Assembly (NCBI GenBank): GCA_937872095.1
Contig: CALMNW010000076.1
Span: forward strand, 62,001 to 126,000
DNA length: 64,000 nt
Direction: 5' to 3'
Source: an uncultured Verrucomicrobiota bacterium
Lineage (GTDB): Bacteria; Verrucomicrobiota; Kiritimatiellia; CAIQIC01; Lenti-01
This document shows, piece after piece, positions 19,818 through 28,661 of this stretch. The notes under the pieces are model-generated. The model saw nothing but the letters and a program-made list of their open reading frames with translations, made no database searches and had not been told where the DNA came from. A program made the translations under genes and the position numbers. Every line of letters starts with the position of its first letter. Positions within the stretch are counted from its first letter, which is position 1.

Positions 19818-22457
19818 ATGATGACCTCATCCGAAATCCGCCAGTCGTTCCTCGACTTCTTCGCCTCGAAGCAGCACGAGATCGTGCCTTCGTCGCCCGT
19901 CGTCCTGCCGACCGACCCCACCCTGCTCTTCGCCAACGCCGGCATGAACCAGTTCAAGGAAATCTTCCTCGGCGCCCGCAAGTCGTCCTGGAAGCGCGTC
20001 GCCGACACCCAGAAGTGCATCCGCGTCTCCGGCAAGCACAACGACCTCGAGGAAGTCGGCCGCGACACCTATCACCACACCTTCTTCGAAATGCTCGGCA
20101 ACTGGTCCTTCGGCGACTACTACAAGCGCGAAGCCATCACCTGGGCCTGGGAACTCCTGACGGAAGTCTGGAAAATGCCCAAGAACCGCCTCTGGGTCAC
20201 CGTCTACACCACCGACGACGAAGCCGCCGAGATCTGGCGCACCTGCACCGACGTCGATCCCGCCCACATCCTGCGTTTCGGCGAGAAAGACAACTTCTGG
20301 GAAATGGGCGAGACCGGCCCCTGCGGCCCCTGCTCGGAAATCCACTTCGACCTGACCCCCAACGGCTGCACCGCCGACATGGTCAACGCCGGCACGCCCC
20401 AGGTCATCGAGATCTGGAACAACGTCTTCATGCAGTACAACCGCAAGTCCGACGGCACCCTCGACGAGCTGCCGGCCAAGTGCGTGGACACCGGCATGGG
20501 TTTCGAGCGCGTCGTCGCCGTCATCCAGGGCAAGACCTCCAACTACGACACCGACGTCTTCATGCCGCTCATCGACGCCGTCGCCCAGCTCTCCGGCAAA
20601 CCCTACCTCCAAGACGAAACGGCCGTGGCCATGCGGGTCATCGCCGACCATCTGCGCGCGCTGTCCTTCGCCATCGCGGACGGCGTCATGCCGTCCAACG
20701 ACGGCCGCGGCTACGTCCTGCGCCGCCTGCTGCGCCGCGCCGCGCGCTACGGCCGCAACATCGGCCTCGTGAAACCCTTCCTCTGCAAGCTGTTCCCCGT
20801 CCTCGAAAAGCAGATGGGGCCGTTCTTCCCCGAACTCGTCGCTCGCCGCGAAGAAATCGTCCGCGCCCTGCGCGCCGAGGAAGAATCCTTCGCCGCCACC
20901 CTCGACCGCGGCATCGCGCTCTTCGACGAAACCGTCGCCGAACTGAAGCAAGCCGACGCCTCCGTCTTCCCCGGCGAGCAGGCCTTCAAGCTCTACGATA
21001 CCTACGGCTTCCCCTTCGACTTGACCGTCCTCATGGCCGCCGAAAAGGGCCTCGACGTCGACCAGCCCGCGTTCGACCGTTGCATGGACGAACAGCGCGC
21101 CCGCGCCCGCGCCGCCCGCAAGGACGGCACCGCCGCCGAAAACGACCTCGTCGCCCATTTCGTCGAACAGGGCATCCAATCCGCGTTCACGGGCTACACC
21201 TCGCTCTCCAACGGCACCGAGATCGTCGCCATCCTTTCCGGCGGCCAGCTCGTCGATTCCCTCGCCGAAGGCCAGAGCGGCGAAATCCTGCTGAAGCAAA
21301 CCCCCTTCTACGCCGAGTCCGGCGGCCAGGTCGGCGATACCGGCGTCATCACCACCTGCGCCGGCGCGCGATTCGAAGTCGCCGACACCAAGAAGCCCGC
21401 GCAAGGCATCCTGCTCCACAAGGGCAAACTGGCCAAAGGCGCGCTGGCCAAAGGCGCCGCCGTGATCGCGACGGTCGACGAAGCCCGCCGCGCGGCGATC
21501 AAGCGCCACCACACCGCCACGCACCTGCTCAACGCCGCGCTGCGCAAGGTGCTCGCGACCGATTCCATCAAGCAGGCCGGCTCCTACGTCGCCCCCGACC
21601 GCCTGCGCTTCGACTTCACCTGGTTCGAGGCCCTCACCGCCGAGCAGATCGCCGCCCTCGAGCGCCTCGTCACCGAATACGTCGTCGCCAACGTCCCCGT
21701 CAAAACCTACGAAATGGCCCTCAAGGACGTGCCCGGCTCCGGCATCATCGCCGTCTTCGACGAGAAATACGGCGACACGGTCCGCGTCGTGGACACCGAA
21801 GGCATCTCGCGCGAACTGTGCGGCGGCACCCACGTCGAGCGCAGCGGCGACATCGGCCCCTTCCGCATCCTCGCCGAAACCTCCATCGCCGCCGGCGTGC
21901 GCCGCATCGAAGCCCAGACCGGTCTCGTCGCCTGCGAACACACGGTCCAGGAACATTCCATCCTGGCGGCCCTGGCCCAGCGGCTGTCCATCGGCGCCGC
22001 CGATCTGCCCGCGCGCGTCGAAGCCCTCCTCGAACAAACCCAGAAGCTCGAGAAGGAAATCGAAGCCGCCGCCGAAAAGAACGCCCTCGAAAAGGGCGCG
22101 GCCTTGGCGAACCAGTTCGCGCCCGTCGGCGGCATCCCGGTCCTGGTCGAATCCGTCGGCGAGCTCGCCGCCGATCCCCTGCGCGCGCTGGTCGAAAGCC
22201 TGCGCAAGCAGACCCCCGAGAGCGTCATCCTGCTGGCGGCCGTGGCCGACGGCAAGATCACCTTCATCCTGAACGCGGGCCCGGCGGCGCAGGCCAAAGG
22301 CGTGAACGCCGGCAAGCTCGTCGGCGCCGTCGCCAAGATCGCGGGCGGCGGCGGCGGCGGCAAGCCCGACAAGGCCCAGGCCGGCGGCAAGGATCCCGCC
22401 AAGCTGCCCGAAGCCCTCGCCGCCGCGCGCGAGATGATCGCCCAGGCCCTCGCCTGA
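19818..22457 (+). CDS. alaS: Alanine--tRNA ligase
   Basis: MMTSSEIRQSFLDFFASKQHEIVPSSPVVLPTDPTLLFANAGMNQFKEIFLG...GRGYVLRRLLRRAARYGR...RHHTATHLLNAALR...CGGTHVERSGDIGPFRI. Confidence 0.97.
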   Translation: MMTSSEIRQSFLDFFASKQHEIVPSSPVVLPTDPTLLFANAGMNQFKEIFLGARKSSWKRVADTQKCIRVSGKHNDLEEVGRDTYHHTFFEMLGNWSFGDYYKREAITWAWELLTEVWKMPKNRLWVTVYTTDDEAAEIWRTCTDVDPAHILRFGEKDNFWEMGETGPCGPCSEIHFDLTPNGCTADMVNAGTPQVIEIWNNVFMQYNRKSDGTLDELPAKCVDTGMGFERVVAVIQGKTSNYDTDVFMPLIDAVAQLSGKPYLQDETAVAMRVIADHLRALSFAIADGVMPSNDGRGYVLRRLLRRAARYGRNIGLVKPFLCKLFPVLEKQMGPFFPELVARREEIVRALRAEEESFAATLDRGIALFDETVAELKQADASVFPGEQAFKLYDTYGFPFDLTVLMAAEKGLDVDQPAFDRCMDEQRARARAARKDGTAAENDLVAHFVEQGIQSAFTGYTSLSNGTEIVAILSGGQLVDSLAEGQSGEILLKQTPFYAESGGQVGDTGVITTCAGARFEVADTKKPAQGILLHKGKLAKGALAKGAAVIATVDEARRAAIKRHHTATHLLNAALRKVLATDSIKQAGSYVAPDRLRFDFTWFEALTAEQIAALERLVTEYVVANVPVKTYEMALKDVPGSGIIAVFDEKYGDTVRVVDTEGISRELCGGTHVERSGDIGPFRILAETSIAAGVRRIEAQTGLVACEHTVQEHSILAALAQRLSIGAADLPARVEALLEQTQKLEKEIEAAAEKNALEKGAALANQFAPVGGIPVLVESVGELAADPLRALVESLRKQTPESVILLAAVADGKITFILNAGPAAQAKGVNAGKLVGAVAKIAGGGGGGKPDKAQAGGKDPAKLPEALAAAREMIAQALA

Positions 22458-22478
22458 GTTCCGGGTCATTCCCACGCA

Positions 22479-22510
22479 AAAGGGCGGCCGTTCGGCCGCC
22501 CTTTCGTTTT
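22479..22510. terminator. Intrinsic terminator downstream of alaS (convergent with the gtrA-like gene)
   Basis: AAAGGGCGGCC-GTTC-GGCCGCCCTTT followed by CGTTTT. Confidence 0.8.
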
Positions 22511-22526
22511 CCGGTTGCCGGAGAGG

Positions 22527-23027
22527 CTAGCCCTGGAAGACGAAAAACTTCCGCATGACGTAGTTGATCGCCAGCGAGCTGAGGATGTTGGCGCCGAACG
22601 CGTAGGTCGTCTGCACGCCAAACTGCTTGATCAGCACGCCCATCAGCGTCGTGCCGATGGCCATGCTGACGGCCGATACCGCCAAGAACAGGAGGAATTC
22701 GATCACGACGTGGTGCCGACCCGGCTTGAACACGAACCAACGGTTGGCGAGATAGCACACCGTGTTCGATACGAAGAACGCGATCACGTTGGAGTAGATC
22801 GCATAGCGCGCGCGGAGGTCGGCCACGACTTCCGGCGCGTCCAGTCCGAACAGCTTCACCAGCGGATCTTCCGGCGTCACGCACGGGAAGAGCAGGAAGC
22901 CGACCAGGAAGAACGCCAAGATATGCGTTGCCGTCGCCAGCCCGCCCGCCAGTCCGTACTTCACGAACTGCACGAACGGCGGCGCGTCGTGCGACAGATA
23001 ATTTTCCCAGCGCGCCTTCAAGCCCAT
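22527..23027 (-). CDS. GtrA family membrane protein
   Basis: FVKYGLAGGLATATHILAFFLV...NVIAFFVSNTVCYLANRWFVFKPGRH...ILSSLAINYVMRKFFVF. Confidence 0.85.
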   Translation of the reverse strand: MGLKARWENYLSHDAPPFVQFVKYGLAGGLATATHILAFFLVGFLLFPCVTPEDPLVKLFGLDAPEVVADLRARYAIYSNVIAFFVSNTVCYLANRWFVFKPGRHHVVIEFLLFLAVSAVSMAIGTTLMGVLIKQFGVQTTYAFGANILSSLAINYVMRKFFVFQG

Positions 23028-23028
23028 G

Positions 23029-25188
23029 CTACTTCACCCATTCCTTGATTTCGGCGGGCAATTCCTCGACCGACCGAAGGACGCATTCGACCTCGGCGCC
23101 GCCTTCCGTCGGCACCAGCACCTTGTCGCCGGCCTTTTTGCCGGCCAGGGCCTTGGCCATGCGGGTATTGGACGAAATGACGTGTTTCTCCGGCTGCTGG
23201 TCCCACTCGCCGAGGATGTGGAAATGTTCCGAACGGCCGTCGGGATAGTCCAGCGTCACGGTGGAGCCGATGCCGGCCACGCCCTTGGGCGCCTCGGAGA
23301 AATCCGTCGGCCGCACCTTGGACATCATCGCCTCGAGATCCGCGCGGCGCGCCATCAGCACGCGCTGCATGTCCTTCGCGGCCTTGTATTCGAAGTTTTC
23401 GCTCAGGTCGCCGTAGCTACGCGCCACCGCGATTTCCTTCGAGTTGGCGGGGATGTCGACGTTGATCAGTTTTTCGAGCTGTTCCTGGCGTTCGCGGTAG
23501 GTGCGATGCGAGGTCACCGACCCGTAGGTGGCGACGGGATGGTCGTCCGTCTCGCCGGTGATCACGCTCTGCAGGTGGGGATACAGCTTCAGGACCTTGG
23601 CTTGCAGCACCTGGCGATCCAGTCCCGGCCAGCCGGACGATTGGTTCAGGCGCTTGAAGAAATCCTTTTGCCGGCCCGGCGTCATGCCGTCGAAGACCAA
23701 CCGCAGCCATTCCGAATCCTCGAACTTCTCGCGCAGCATCTTCTGCGTCTTGAGGCGGTCGCCCATGTAGTCCTGCTCGAGTTCTTCCACCACCAGCGGC
23801 GCCAGCACCGTCGGCGTCGGCAAATCCCATTCCGCGGCCAGCTTCGGGTTTTTCATCGCCCACAGCAACATTTCTTCCCGGATCAGGTGCGTGGCGCACG
23901 CCTCCGCGAAGATCTGGCGGCACTCTTCGCCCGCGCCTTTCTTCAGCAGCTGGTTCATGGCTTCCTGCAGCGCCGTGAAATGCAGATGCCGCAACTGGCC
24001 CAACAGCGCCGCGCGGGTGGCCGCCGCGTCCTGCGCCCAGCAGAATTCCAGCGTGGCTTCCAATTCGCGGGCGGGCAGATCGTGCAGCAGCGGCAGGATC
24101 GCGGCGCCCCGCAAAAATTCGCGGACGACCGCCGGCCAGTCGCAATCGGGAGCGTCGAGCCCCAACCGCGCGGCCAGCATCGCCGCCAGCATCTTGAGCC
24201 CGGGCTGCCGGCTGGTCGCTCCGAGCAGCACGAACGCCATGCGGTTCGCCAAGATCCGTTTCTGCGCCGGCTGGATCGCCGCCAGGCTCGCCGGACTTTC
24301 CGCCAGTTCGCGCGCCCGCGCCATGATGACCTTCAGATCGCGTTCGTTCGCGAGCTTGTCGAACCAGGAATCGTCGTAGCCCGACGCGCGGTCGAGCAAC
24401 CGGATCGGATCCGTCCGCTTGGCGGGCACGTCCACCATGGGATCGGCCTTGAGCACCTTGCGCGCGGCATCCCAGAAGCGCTTCCAATCGGCCTCCAGCA
24501 CCACGCCGGACGAAACCAGTTTCTCCTGCAGCGCGCCGGCCGGCAGCGGGCCGAAGCTCGCCAGCGCGGAACGGACGACGTCCGCCGGCGATTCCGCGAC
24601 GAGCGCCTGGACGACTTCCCGATCCCGATGCAACCGGGCCAGCAAATGGTCGTCGGCCAGCATTTCGAGGGTTTCGGCCGCGACCTTCATGGCCAGCCCG
24701 TGGCCCGGGCGGCCCCGGAAATCGATTTCGATCTTCTTGTAGAGCGTGTCCGCCTTCTTCACCACGCCGAAGCCCCACGTGCGGTGCAGACACAGCGCGC
24801 CCGGCCGCAAGCCGTGGAGCAAGCGGAAGCGGCGCACGCATTCGCGCGCGGCCAACCGCTGGCCGAAGCCCGCTTCCTGCAGCAGCGCCAGCAGGTGCGG
24901 ATTCGATCCCGCGACCACGTCGGCGGCCCGGAGCCAGTCCTTCGCGTTCATCTGTTCGACCGGCGTGTTTTCCGCCCGCCACTTCAGCAGATCGATCCCG
25001 CCTTCGACGTCGCCCGCCTTCGCCAGCGCGTCCTGCGCCATCCCCGCCCACTCGCGGGTGGCCGCCGGCACGCCCGCCGCTATCCCCGCCGCCAGCGCGG
25101 CAATCCAGTCCCCGGCGCCCGCCTTTTCGTTCCCCATCAACTCCAGCACGCGGTTTTCCAACTCGTTCTGCCCGACAGCCTCGCTCAT
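23029..25188 (-). CDS. greA: Transcription elongation factor GreA with long N-terminal extension (719 aa)
   Basis: C-terminus has the GreA coiled coil SYGDLSENFEYKAAKDMQRVLMARRADLEAMM and FKBP-like domain; ~540-aa N-terminal part includes a CarD-like segment (RPGALCLHRTWGFGVVKKAD). Confidence 0.85.
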   Translation of the reverse strand: MSEAVGQNELENRVLELMGNEKAGAGDWIAALAAGIAAGVPAATREWAGMAQDALAKAGDVEGGIDLLKWRAENTPVEQMNAKDWLRAADVVAGSNPHLLALLQEAGFGQRLAARECVRRFRLLHGLRPGALCLHRTWGFGVVKKADTLYKKIEIDFRGRPGHGLAMKVAAETLEMLADDHLLARLHRDREVVQALVAESPADVVRSALASFGPLPAGALQEKLVSSGVVLEADWKRFWDAARKVLKADPMVDVPAKRTDPIRLLDRASGYDDSWFDKLANERDLKVIMARARELAESPASLAAIQPAQKRILANRMAFVLLGATSRQPGLKMLAAMLAARLGLDAPDCDWPAVVREFLRGAAILPLLHDLPARELEATLEFCWAQDAAATRAALLGQLRHLHFTALQEAMNQLLKKGAGEECRQIFAEACATHLIREEMLLWAMKNPKLAAEWDLPTPTVLAPLVVEELEQDYMGDRLKTQKMLREKFEDSEWLRLVFDGMTPGRQKDFFKRLNQSSGWPGLDRQVLQAKVLKLYPHLQSVITGETDDHPVATYGSVTSHRTYRERQEQLEKLINVDIPANSKEIAVARSYGDLSENFEYKAAKDMQRVLMARRADLEAMMSKVRPTDFSEAPKGVAGIGSTVTLDYPDGRSEHFHILGEWDQQPEKHVISSNTRMAKALAGKKAGDKVLVPTEGGAEVECVLRSVEELPAEIKEWVK

Positions 25189-25349
25189 GTGTCAACCTTC
25201 CTGCAAATGCGCCCGCAGGAAACCACATCGGACGCCCAAATGCAAGTCGCGGTCGTTTTTCGCTTGCGGGTTCCCGTTTCTGCGGTTAAAGTTCGCCGCC
25301 TTCCGGGAAGCCGTGCCGGACACCGAAACCACGAAGGAAAGGCTACGAC

Positions 25350-27149
25350 ATGAAGACGAAAAATCCCAAATTGATCCAGTGGGTCGAAGAGATCGCCGCC
25401 CTTTGCAAGCCCGACGCCATCCGCTGGTGCGACGGCTCGCCAGCCGAATACGACGACCTGTGCAAGAAGATGGTCGCGGCCGGCGCCGCCACGCCCCTGC
25501 CGAAGCGCCCGAACAGCTTCCTGTTCCGCAGCGATCCGAGCGACGTGGCGCGGGTCGAGGACCGCACCTACATCGCGTCGAAAACCCAGATCGAAGCCGG
25601 TCCGACCAACAACTGGATCGATCCGGTCGAACTGAAGAAGACCATGGCCGGCCTGTACGACGGCTGCATGAAAGGCCGCACCCTGTACGTGATTCCGTTC
25701 AGCATGGGTCCGGTCGGTTCCCCCATCGCGAAGATCGGCGTGGAAATCACCGACTCCCCCTACGTCGTGGTGAACATGCACATCATGACGCGCGTCGGCG
25801 ACCAGGTGCTCGAGACTCTCGGAGAAGACGGCGAGTTCATCCCGTGCCTGCACTCCATCGGCGCGCCGCTGCAGCCCGGCCAGCAGGACGTGTCCTGGCC
25901 CTGCGCCCCGATCGAGAAGAAGTACATCGCCCACTTCCCGGAAGAGAATCTCATCTGGTCCTTCGGGTCGGGATACGGCGGCAACGCCTTGCTGGGCAAG
26001 AAATGCCTGGCCCTGCGCATCGCCTCGACGATGGCCCGCCGCGAGGGCTGGATGGCCGAGCACATGCTCATCCTGCGCCTGACCAATCCGCAAGGCCGGC
26101 GCTTCCACGTCGCCGCGGCCTTCCCGAGCGCCTGCGGCAAGACCAATCTCGCCATGCTCCAGCCCACCATTCCGGGCTGGAAGTGCGAGTGCATCGGCGA
26201 CGACATCGCCTGGATGAAAATCCGGGAAGACGGCCGCCTGCACGCCATCAATCCGGAATCCGGCTTCTTCGGCGTCGCGCCCGGCACCAGCTACAAGTCC
26301 AATCCGATGGCCATGGAATCGATCAAGGAAAATTCCATCTTCACCAACTGCGTTCTGACCGACGACGGCGACGTCTGGTGGGAAGAGATGAACGTCGAAT
26401 GCAAGCACGGCATCGACTGGAAGGGCCAGGACTGGACGCCGGACAAGAAGGACGCCAACGGCAAGCCGGTCAAGGGCGCCCATCCCAACGCGCGCTTCAC
26501 CGCGCCGGCGCGCCAGTGCCCGGTCATCTGCCCGGATTGGGAAGATCCCGACGGCGTGCCGATCGACATCTTCATCTTCGGCGGCCGGCGTTCCAGTCTG
26601 GTGCCGCTGGTCAGCCAGGCGTTCGACTGGGACCACGGCGTGTACATGGGCGCCACGGCCGCGTCGGAAGCCACCGCGGCGGCGCTGGACGTCAAAAAGG
26701 CCATCCGCCGCGACCCGATGGCCATGTTGCCGTTCTGCGGTTACAACGTCGGCGACTATTGGCAGCACTGGTTCGACATGGGCGACAAGCTCGGCGCCAA
26801 GGCGCCGCAGATCTTCTACGTGAACTGGTTTCGTAAGTCCCCCGAGGGCAAGTGGCTGTGGCCGGGCTTCGGCGACAATTCCCGCGTCCTGAAATGGATG
26901 TGCGAACGCGTCGAAGGCAAAGTCGACGGCGTGGAAACGCCGGTCGGCATCCTGCCGAAAGCCTGCGACCTGGACGTCGGCGGCCTGCATCTCGGCGAGG
27001 CCGACATCGCCGAACTGCTGCGCATCGATCTGGGCGGCTGGAAGAGCGAAGTGCCGGAGATCGAGGAATTCCTGAACAAGGCCGGCGACCGGTTGCCGGC
27101 CCGCATGAAAGCGCAACTCGCCGGGCTCAAGAAGCGCGTCGGCCTTTGA
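25350..27149 (+). CDS. pckG: Phosphoenolpyruvate carboxykinase (GTP)
   Basis: [13 protein letters not shown] kinase-1a motif, [53 protein letters not shown]. Confidence 0.95.
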   Translation: MKTKNPKLIQWVEEIAALCKPDAIRWCDGSPAEYDDLCKKMVAAGAATPLPKRPNSFLFRSDPSDVARVEDRTYIASKTQIEAGPTNNWIDPVELKKTMAGLYDGCMKGRTLYVIPFSMGPVGSPIAKIGVEITDSPYVVVNMHIMTRVGDQVLETLGEDGEFIPCLHSIGAPLQPGQQDVSWPCAPIEKKYIAHFPEENLIWSFGSGYGGNALLGKKCLALRIASTMARREGWMAEHMLILRLTNPQGRRFHVAAAFPSACGKTNLAMLQPTIPGWKCECIGDDIAWMKIREDGRLHAINPESGFFGVAPGTSYKSNPMAMESIKENSIFTNCVLTDDGDVWWEEMNVECKHGIDWKGQDWTPDKKDANGKPVKGAHPNARFTAPARQCPVICPDWEDPDGVPIDIFIFGGRRSSLVPLVSQAFDWDHGVYMGATAASEATAAALDVKKAIRRDPMAMLPFCGYNVGDYWQHWFDMGDKLGAKAPQIFYVNWFRKSPEGKWLWPGFGDNSRVLKWMCERVEGKVDGVETPVGILPKACDLDVGGLHLGEADIAELLRIDLGGWKSEVPEIEEFLNKAGDRLPARMKAQLAGLKKRVGL

Positions 27150-27170
27150 TCATCGGCCGGTCCGGCGACG

Positions 27171-27207
27171 GAATCCGCAGTCCTTCGGTGGACTGCGGAT
27201 TCTTTTT
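27171..27207 (+). terminator. Intrinsic terminator downstream of pckG
   Basis: GAATCCGCAGTCC-TTCGGT-GGACTGCGGATTC-TTTTT. Confidence 0.85.
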
Positions 27208-27237
27208 GCGGTAGATTTCCCCCACCTTTCCGAAGCC

Positions 27238-27483
27238 ATGAAGAAAAAAGTCGTCATCCGCTATTTCGCGCTCGTCGGCGCCCGGCGCGGCACGCAGTCC
27301 GAGCCCTACGAAACCGAGGCCGCTACCGCCCGCCAGCTGCTCCACGAAATCCAAGCCAACGGCCACTTCCCCCTCACCACCAACATCGTCAAGGCCGCCA
27401 TCAACGACGAATTCGTCGAATGGGACGCCCCCATCCAGGACGGCGACCAGATCACGCTCCTGCCGCCCTTCTCCGGCGGTTGA
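27238..27483 (+). CDS. MoaD/ThiS family sulfur-carrier protein
   Basis: 81 aa, VVIRYFALVGARRGTQSEPYETEAATARQLL...IQDGDQITLLPPFSGG, terminal GG. Confidence 0.8.
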   Translation: MKKKVVIRYFALVGARRGTQSEPYETEAATARQLLHEIQANGHFPLTTNIVKAAINDEFVEWDAPIQDGDQITLLPPFSGG

Positions 27484-27550
27484 GGTTCTCCGGGAGGCGT
27501 CACTCCGGACTGGCTTCCGGACGCGGATTGGCGTATAGGAACAACCCAGC

Positions 27551-28657
27551 ATGTCCGCACCCCACCATTCGCGCCCGGCCGTCCTCGATCTCTTCGCGGG
27601 CGCCGGCGGGCTGGGCCTGGGATTGACGTGGGCCGGCTTCCGCGTGCAGGCCGCGAACGAATACGAACCCGTTTTCGCCGCGACCTACGCCCTGAATCAT
27701 TCCGAAACCGCCGTCGTGGCCGGCGACGTCCTCGATCCGACCGTTCGCGCCGCATTGCTCGCGGCGGCCCAAGGCGTCGATCTGGTCGCCGGCGGCCCGC
27801 CCTGCCAGGGATTCAGCACCGTCGGGAAAAAAGACGAAGACGATCCGCGCAACAAGCTGTTCTACGCCTTCCTCGAAATCGTCGGCGCCCTGAAACCGCG
27901 CGCCGTTCTGTTCGAAAACGTCAGCGGGTTCCGCCGCATGTACGGCGGGCGCGCCTTCCAGGCCCTCTACCGGGGGCTGGAAGATCTCGGCTATCCGGCG
28001 CTGCACTGCGACATCCTCAACGCCGTGGAATACGGCGTCCCGCAATCCCGGCAGCGGACGTTCGTCGTGGCCTTCCGCGAAAACGCCGCTTTCCGTTTTC
28101 CGGCGCCCACGCACGGCGAACCCGACAAGCTGTTCCGCGCGAAACCTCCGCTGACGCTAGACGAGGCCCTGTCCGATCTGCCGGCGGTCCGTTCGGGAGA
28201 ATCCAGCGACCGCTACCGCTCTCCTCCGCAAAACGACTACCAGGCGTTCATGCGCACCGGCGCCGGCGAAACGCTGACGGAACACGACGGCCCTTGGCAC
28301 GGCGAACGGCTGCTGGCCGTGCTGGCGCAAGTGCCGCCGGGCGGCACGATCCTCGACGTGCCCGAGAACCTGCGGCCGCGGTCGTGCTTCGCGAACACCT
28401 ACGCCCGCCTGTGGGCGGATCGGCCGTCCACGACCATCACCCGCAATTTCGGCACGCCCAGCAGCAGCCGCTGCATCCATCCCCGGGCGGATCGCGGCCT
28501 GACGACCCGCGAAGGCGCCCGGCTCCAGAGCTTTCCGGATAGCTATCAGTTCACGGGCACGCGCATTCGGAAAAACCTGCAGATCGGCAACGCGGTCCCC
28601 CCGCTGCTCGCCCGGGCGCTCGGTCAGGAAATCTTCCGCGCGCTGGTGGACACGTAG
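27551..28657 (+). CDS. DNA (cytosine-5-)-methyltransferase
   Basis: DLFAGAGGLGLGLTWAGF (motif I), VAGGPPCQGFSTVGKKDEDDPRNKLF (motif IV), LFENVSGF (motif VI), QIGNAVPPLLARALG (motif X). Confidence 0.93.
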   Translation: MSAPHHSRPAVLDLFAGAGGLGLGLTWAGFRVQAANEYEPVFAATYALNHSETAVVAGDVLDPTVRAALLAAAQGVDLVAGGPPCQGFSTVGKKDEDDPRNKLFYAFLEIVGALKPRAVLFENVSGFRRMYGGRAFQALYRGLEDLGYPALHCDILNAVEYGVPQSRQRTFVVAFRENAAFRFPAPTHGEPDKLFRAKPPLTLDEALSDLPAVRSGESSDRYRSPPQNDYQAFMRTGAGETLTEHDGPWHGERLLAVLAQVPPGGTILDVPENLRPRSCFANTYARLWADRPSTTITRNFGTPSSSRCIHPRADRGLTTREGARLQSFPDSYQFTGTRIRKNLQIGNAVPPLLARALGQEIFRALVDT

Positions 28658-28661
28658 CGGC

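Noticed and set aside
17934-22475. Long minus-strand ORFs opposite the GT39-like gene and alaS (17934-19769, 19827-22475)
   Set aside because: Antisense artefacts; alaS is unambiguous.
23026-25353. 775-aa plus-strand ORF opposite greA
   Set aside because: Antisense artefact; His/Arg/Gln-rich.
27551-28657. Complete restriction-modification or defence island
   Set aside because: Only the methyltransferase is present; neighbours are housekeeping genes.
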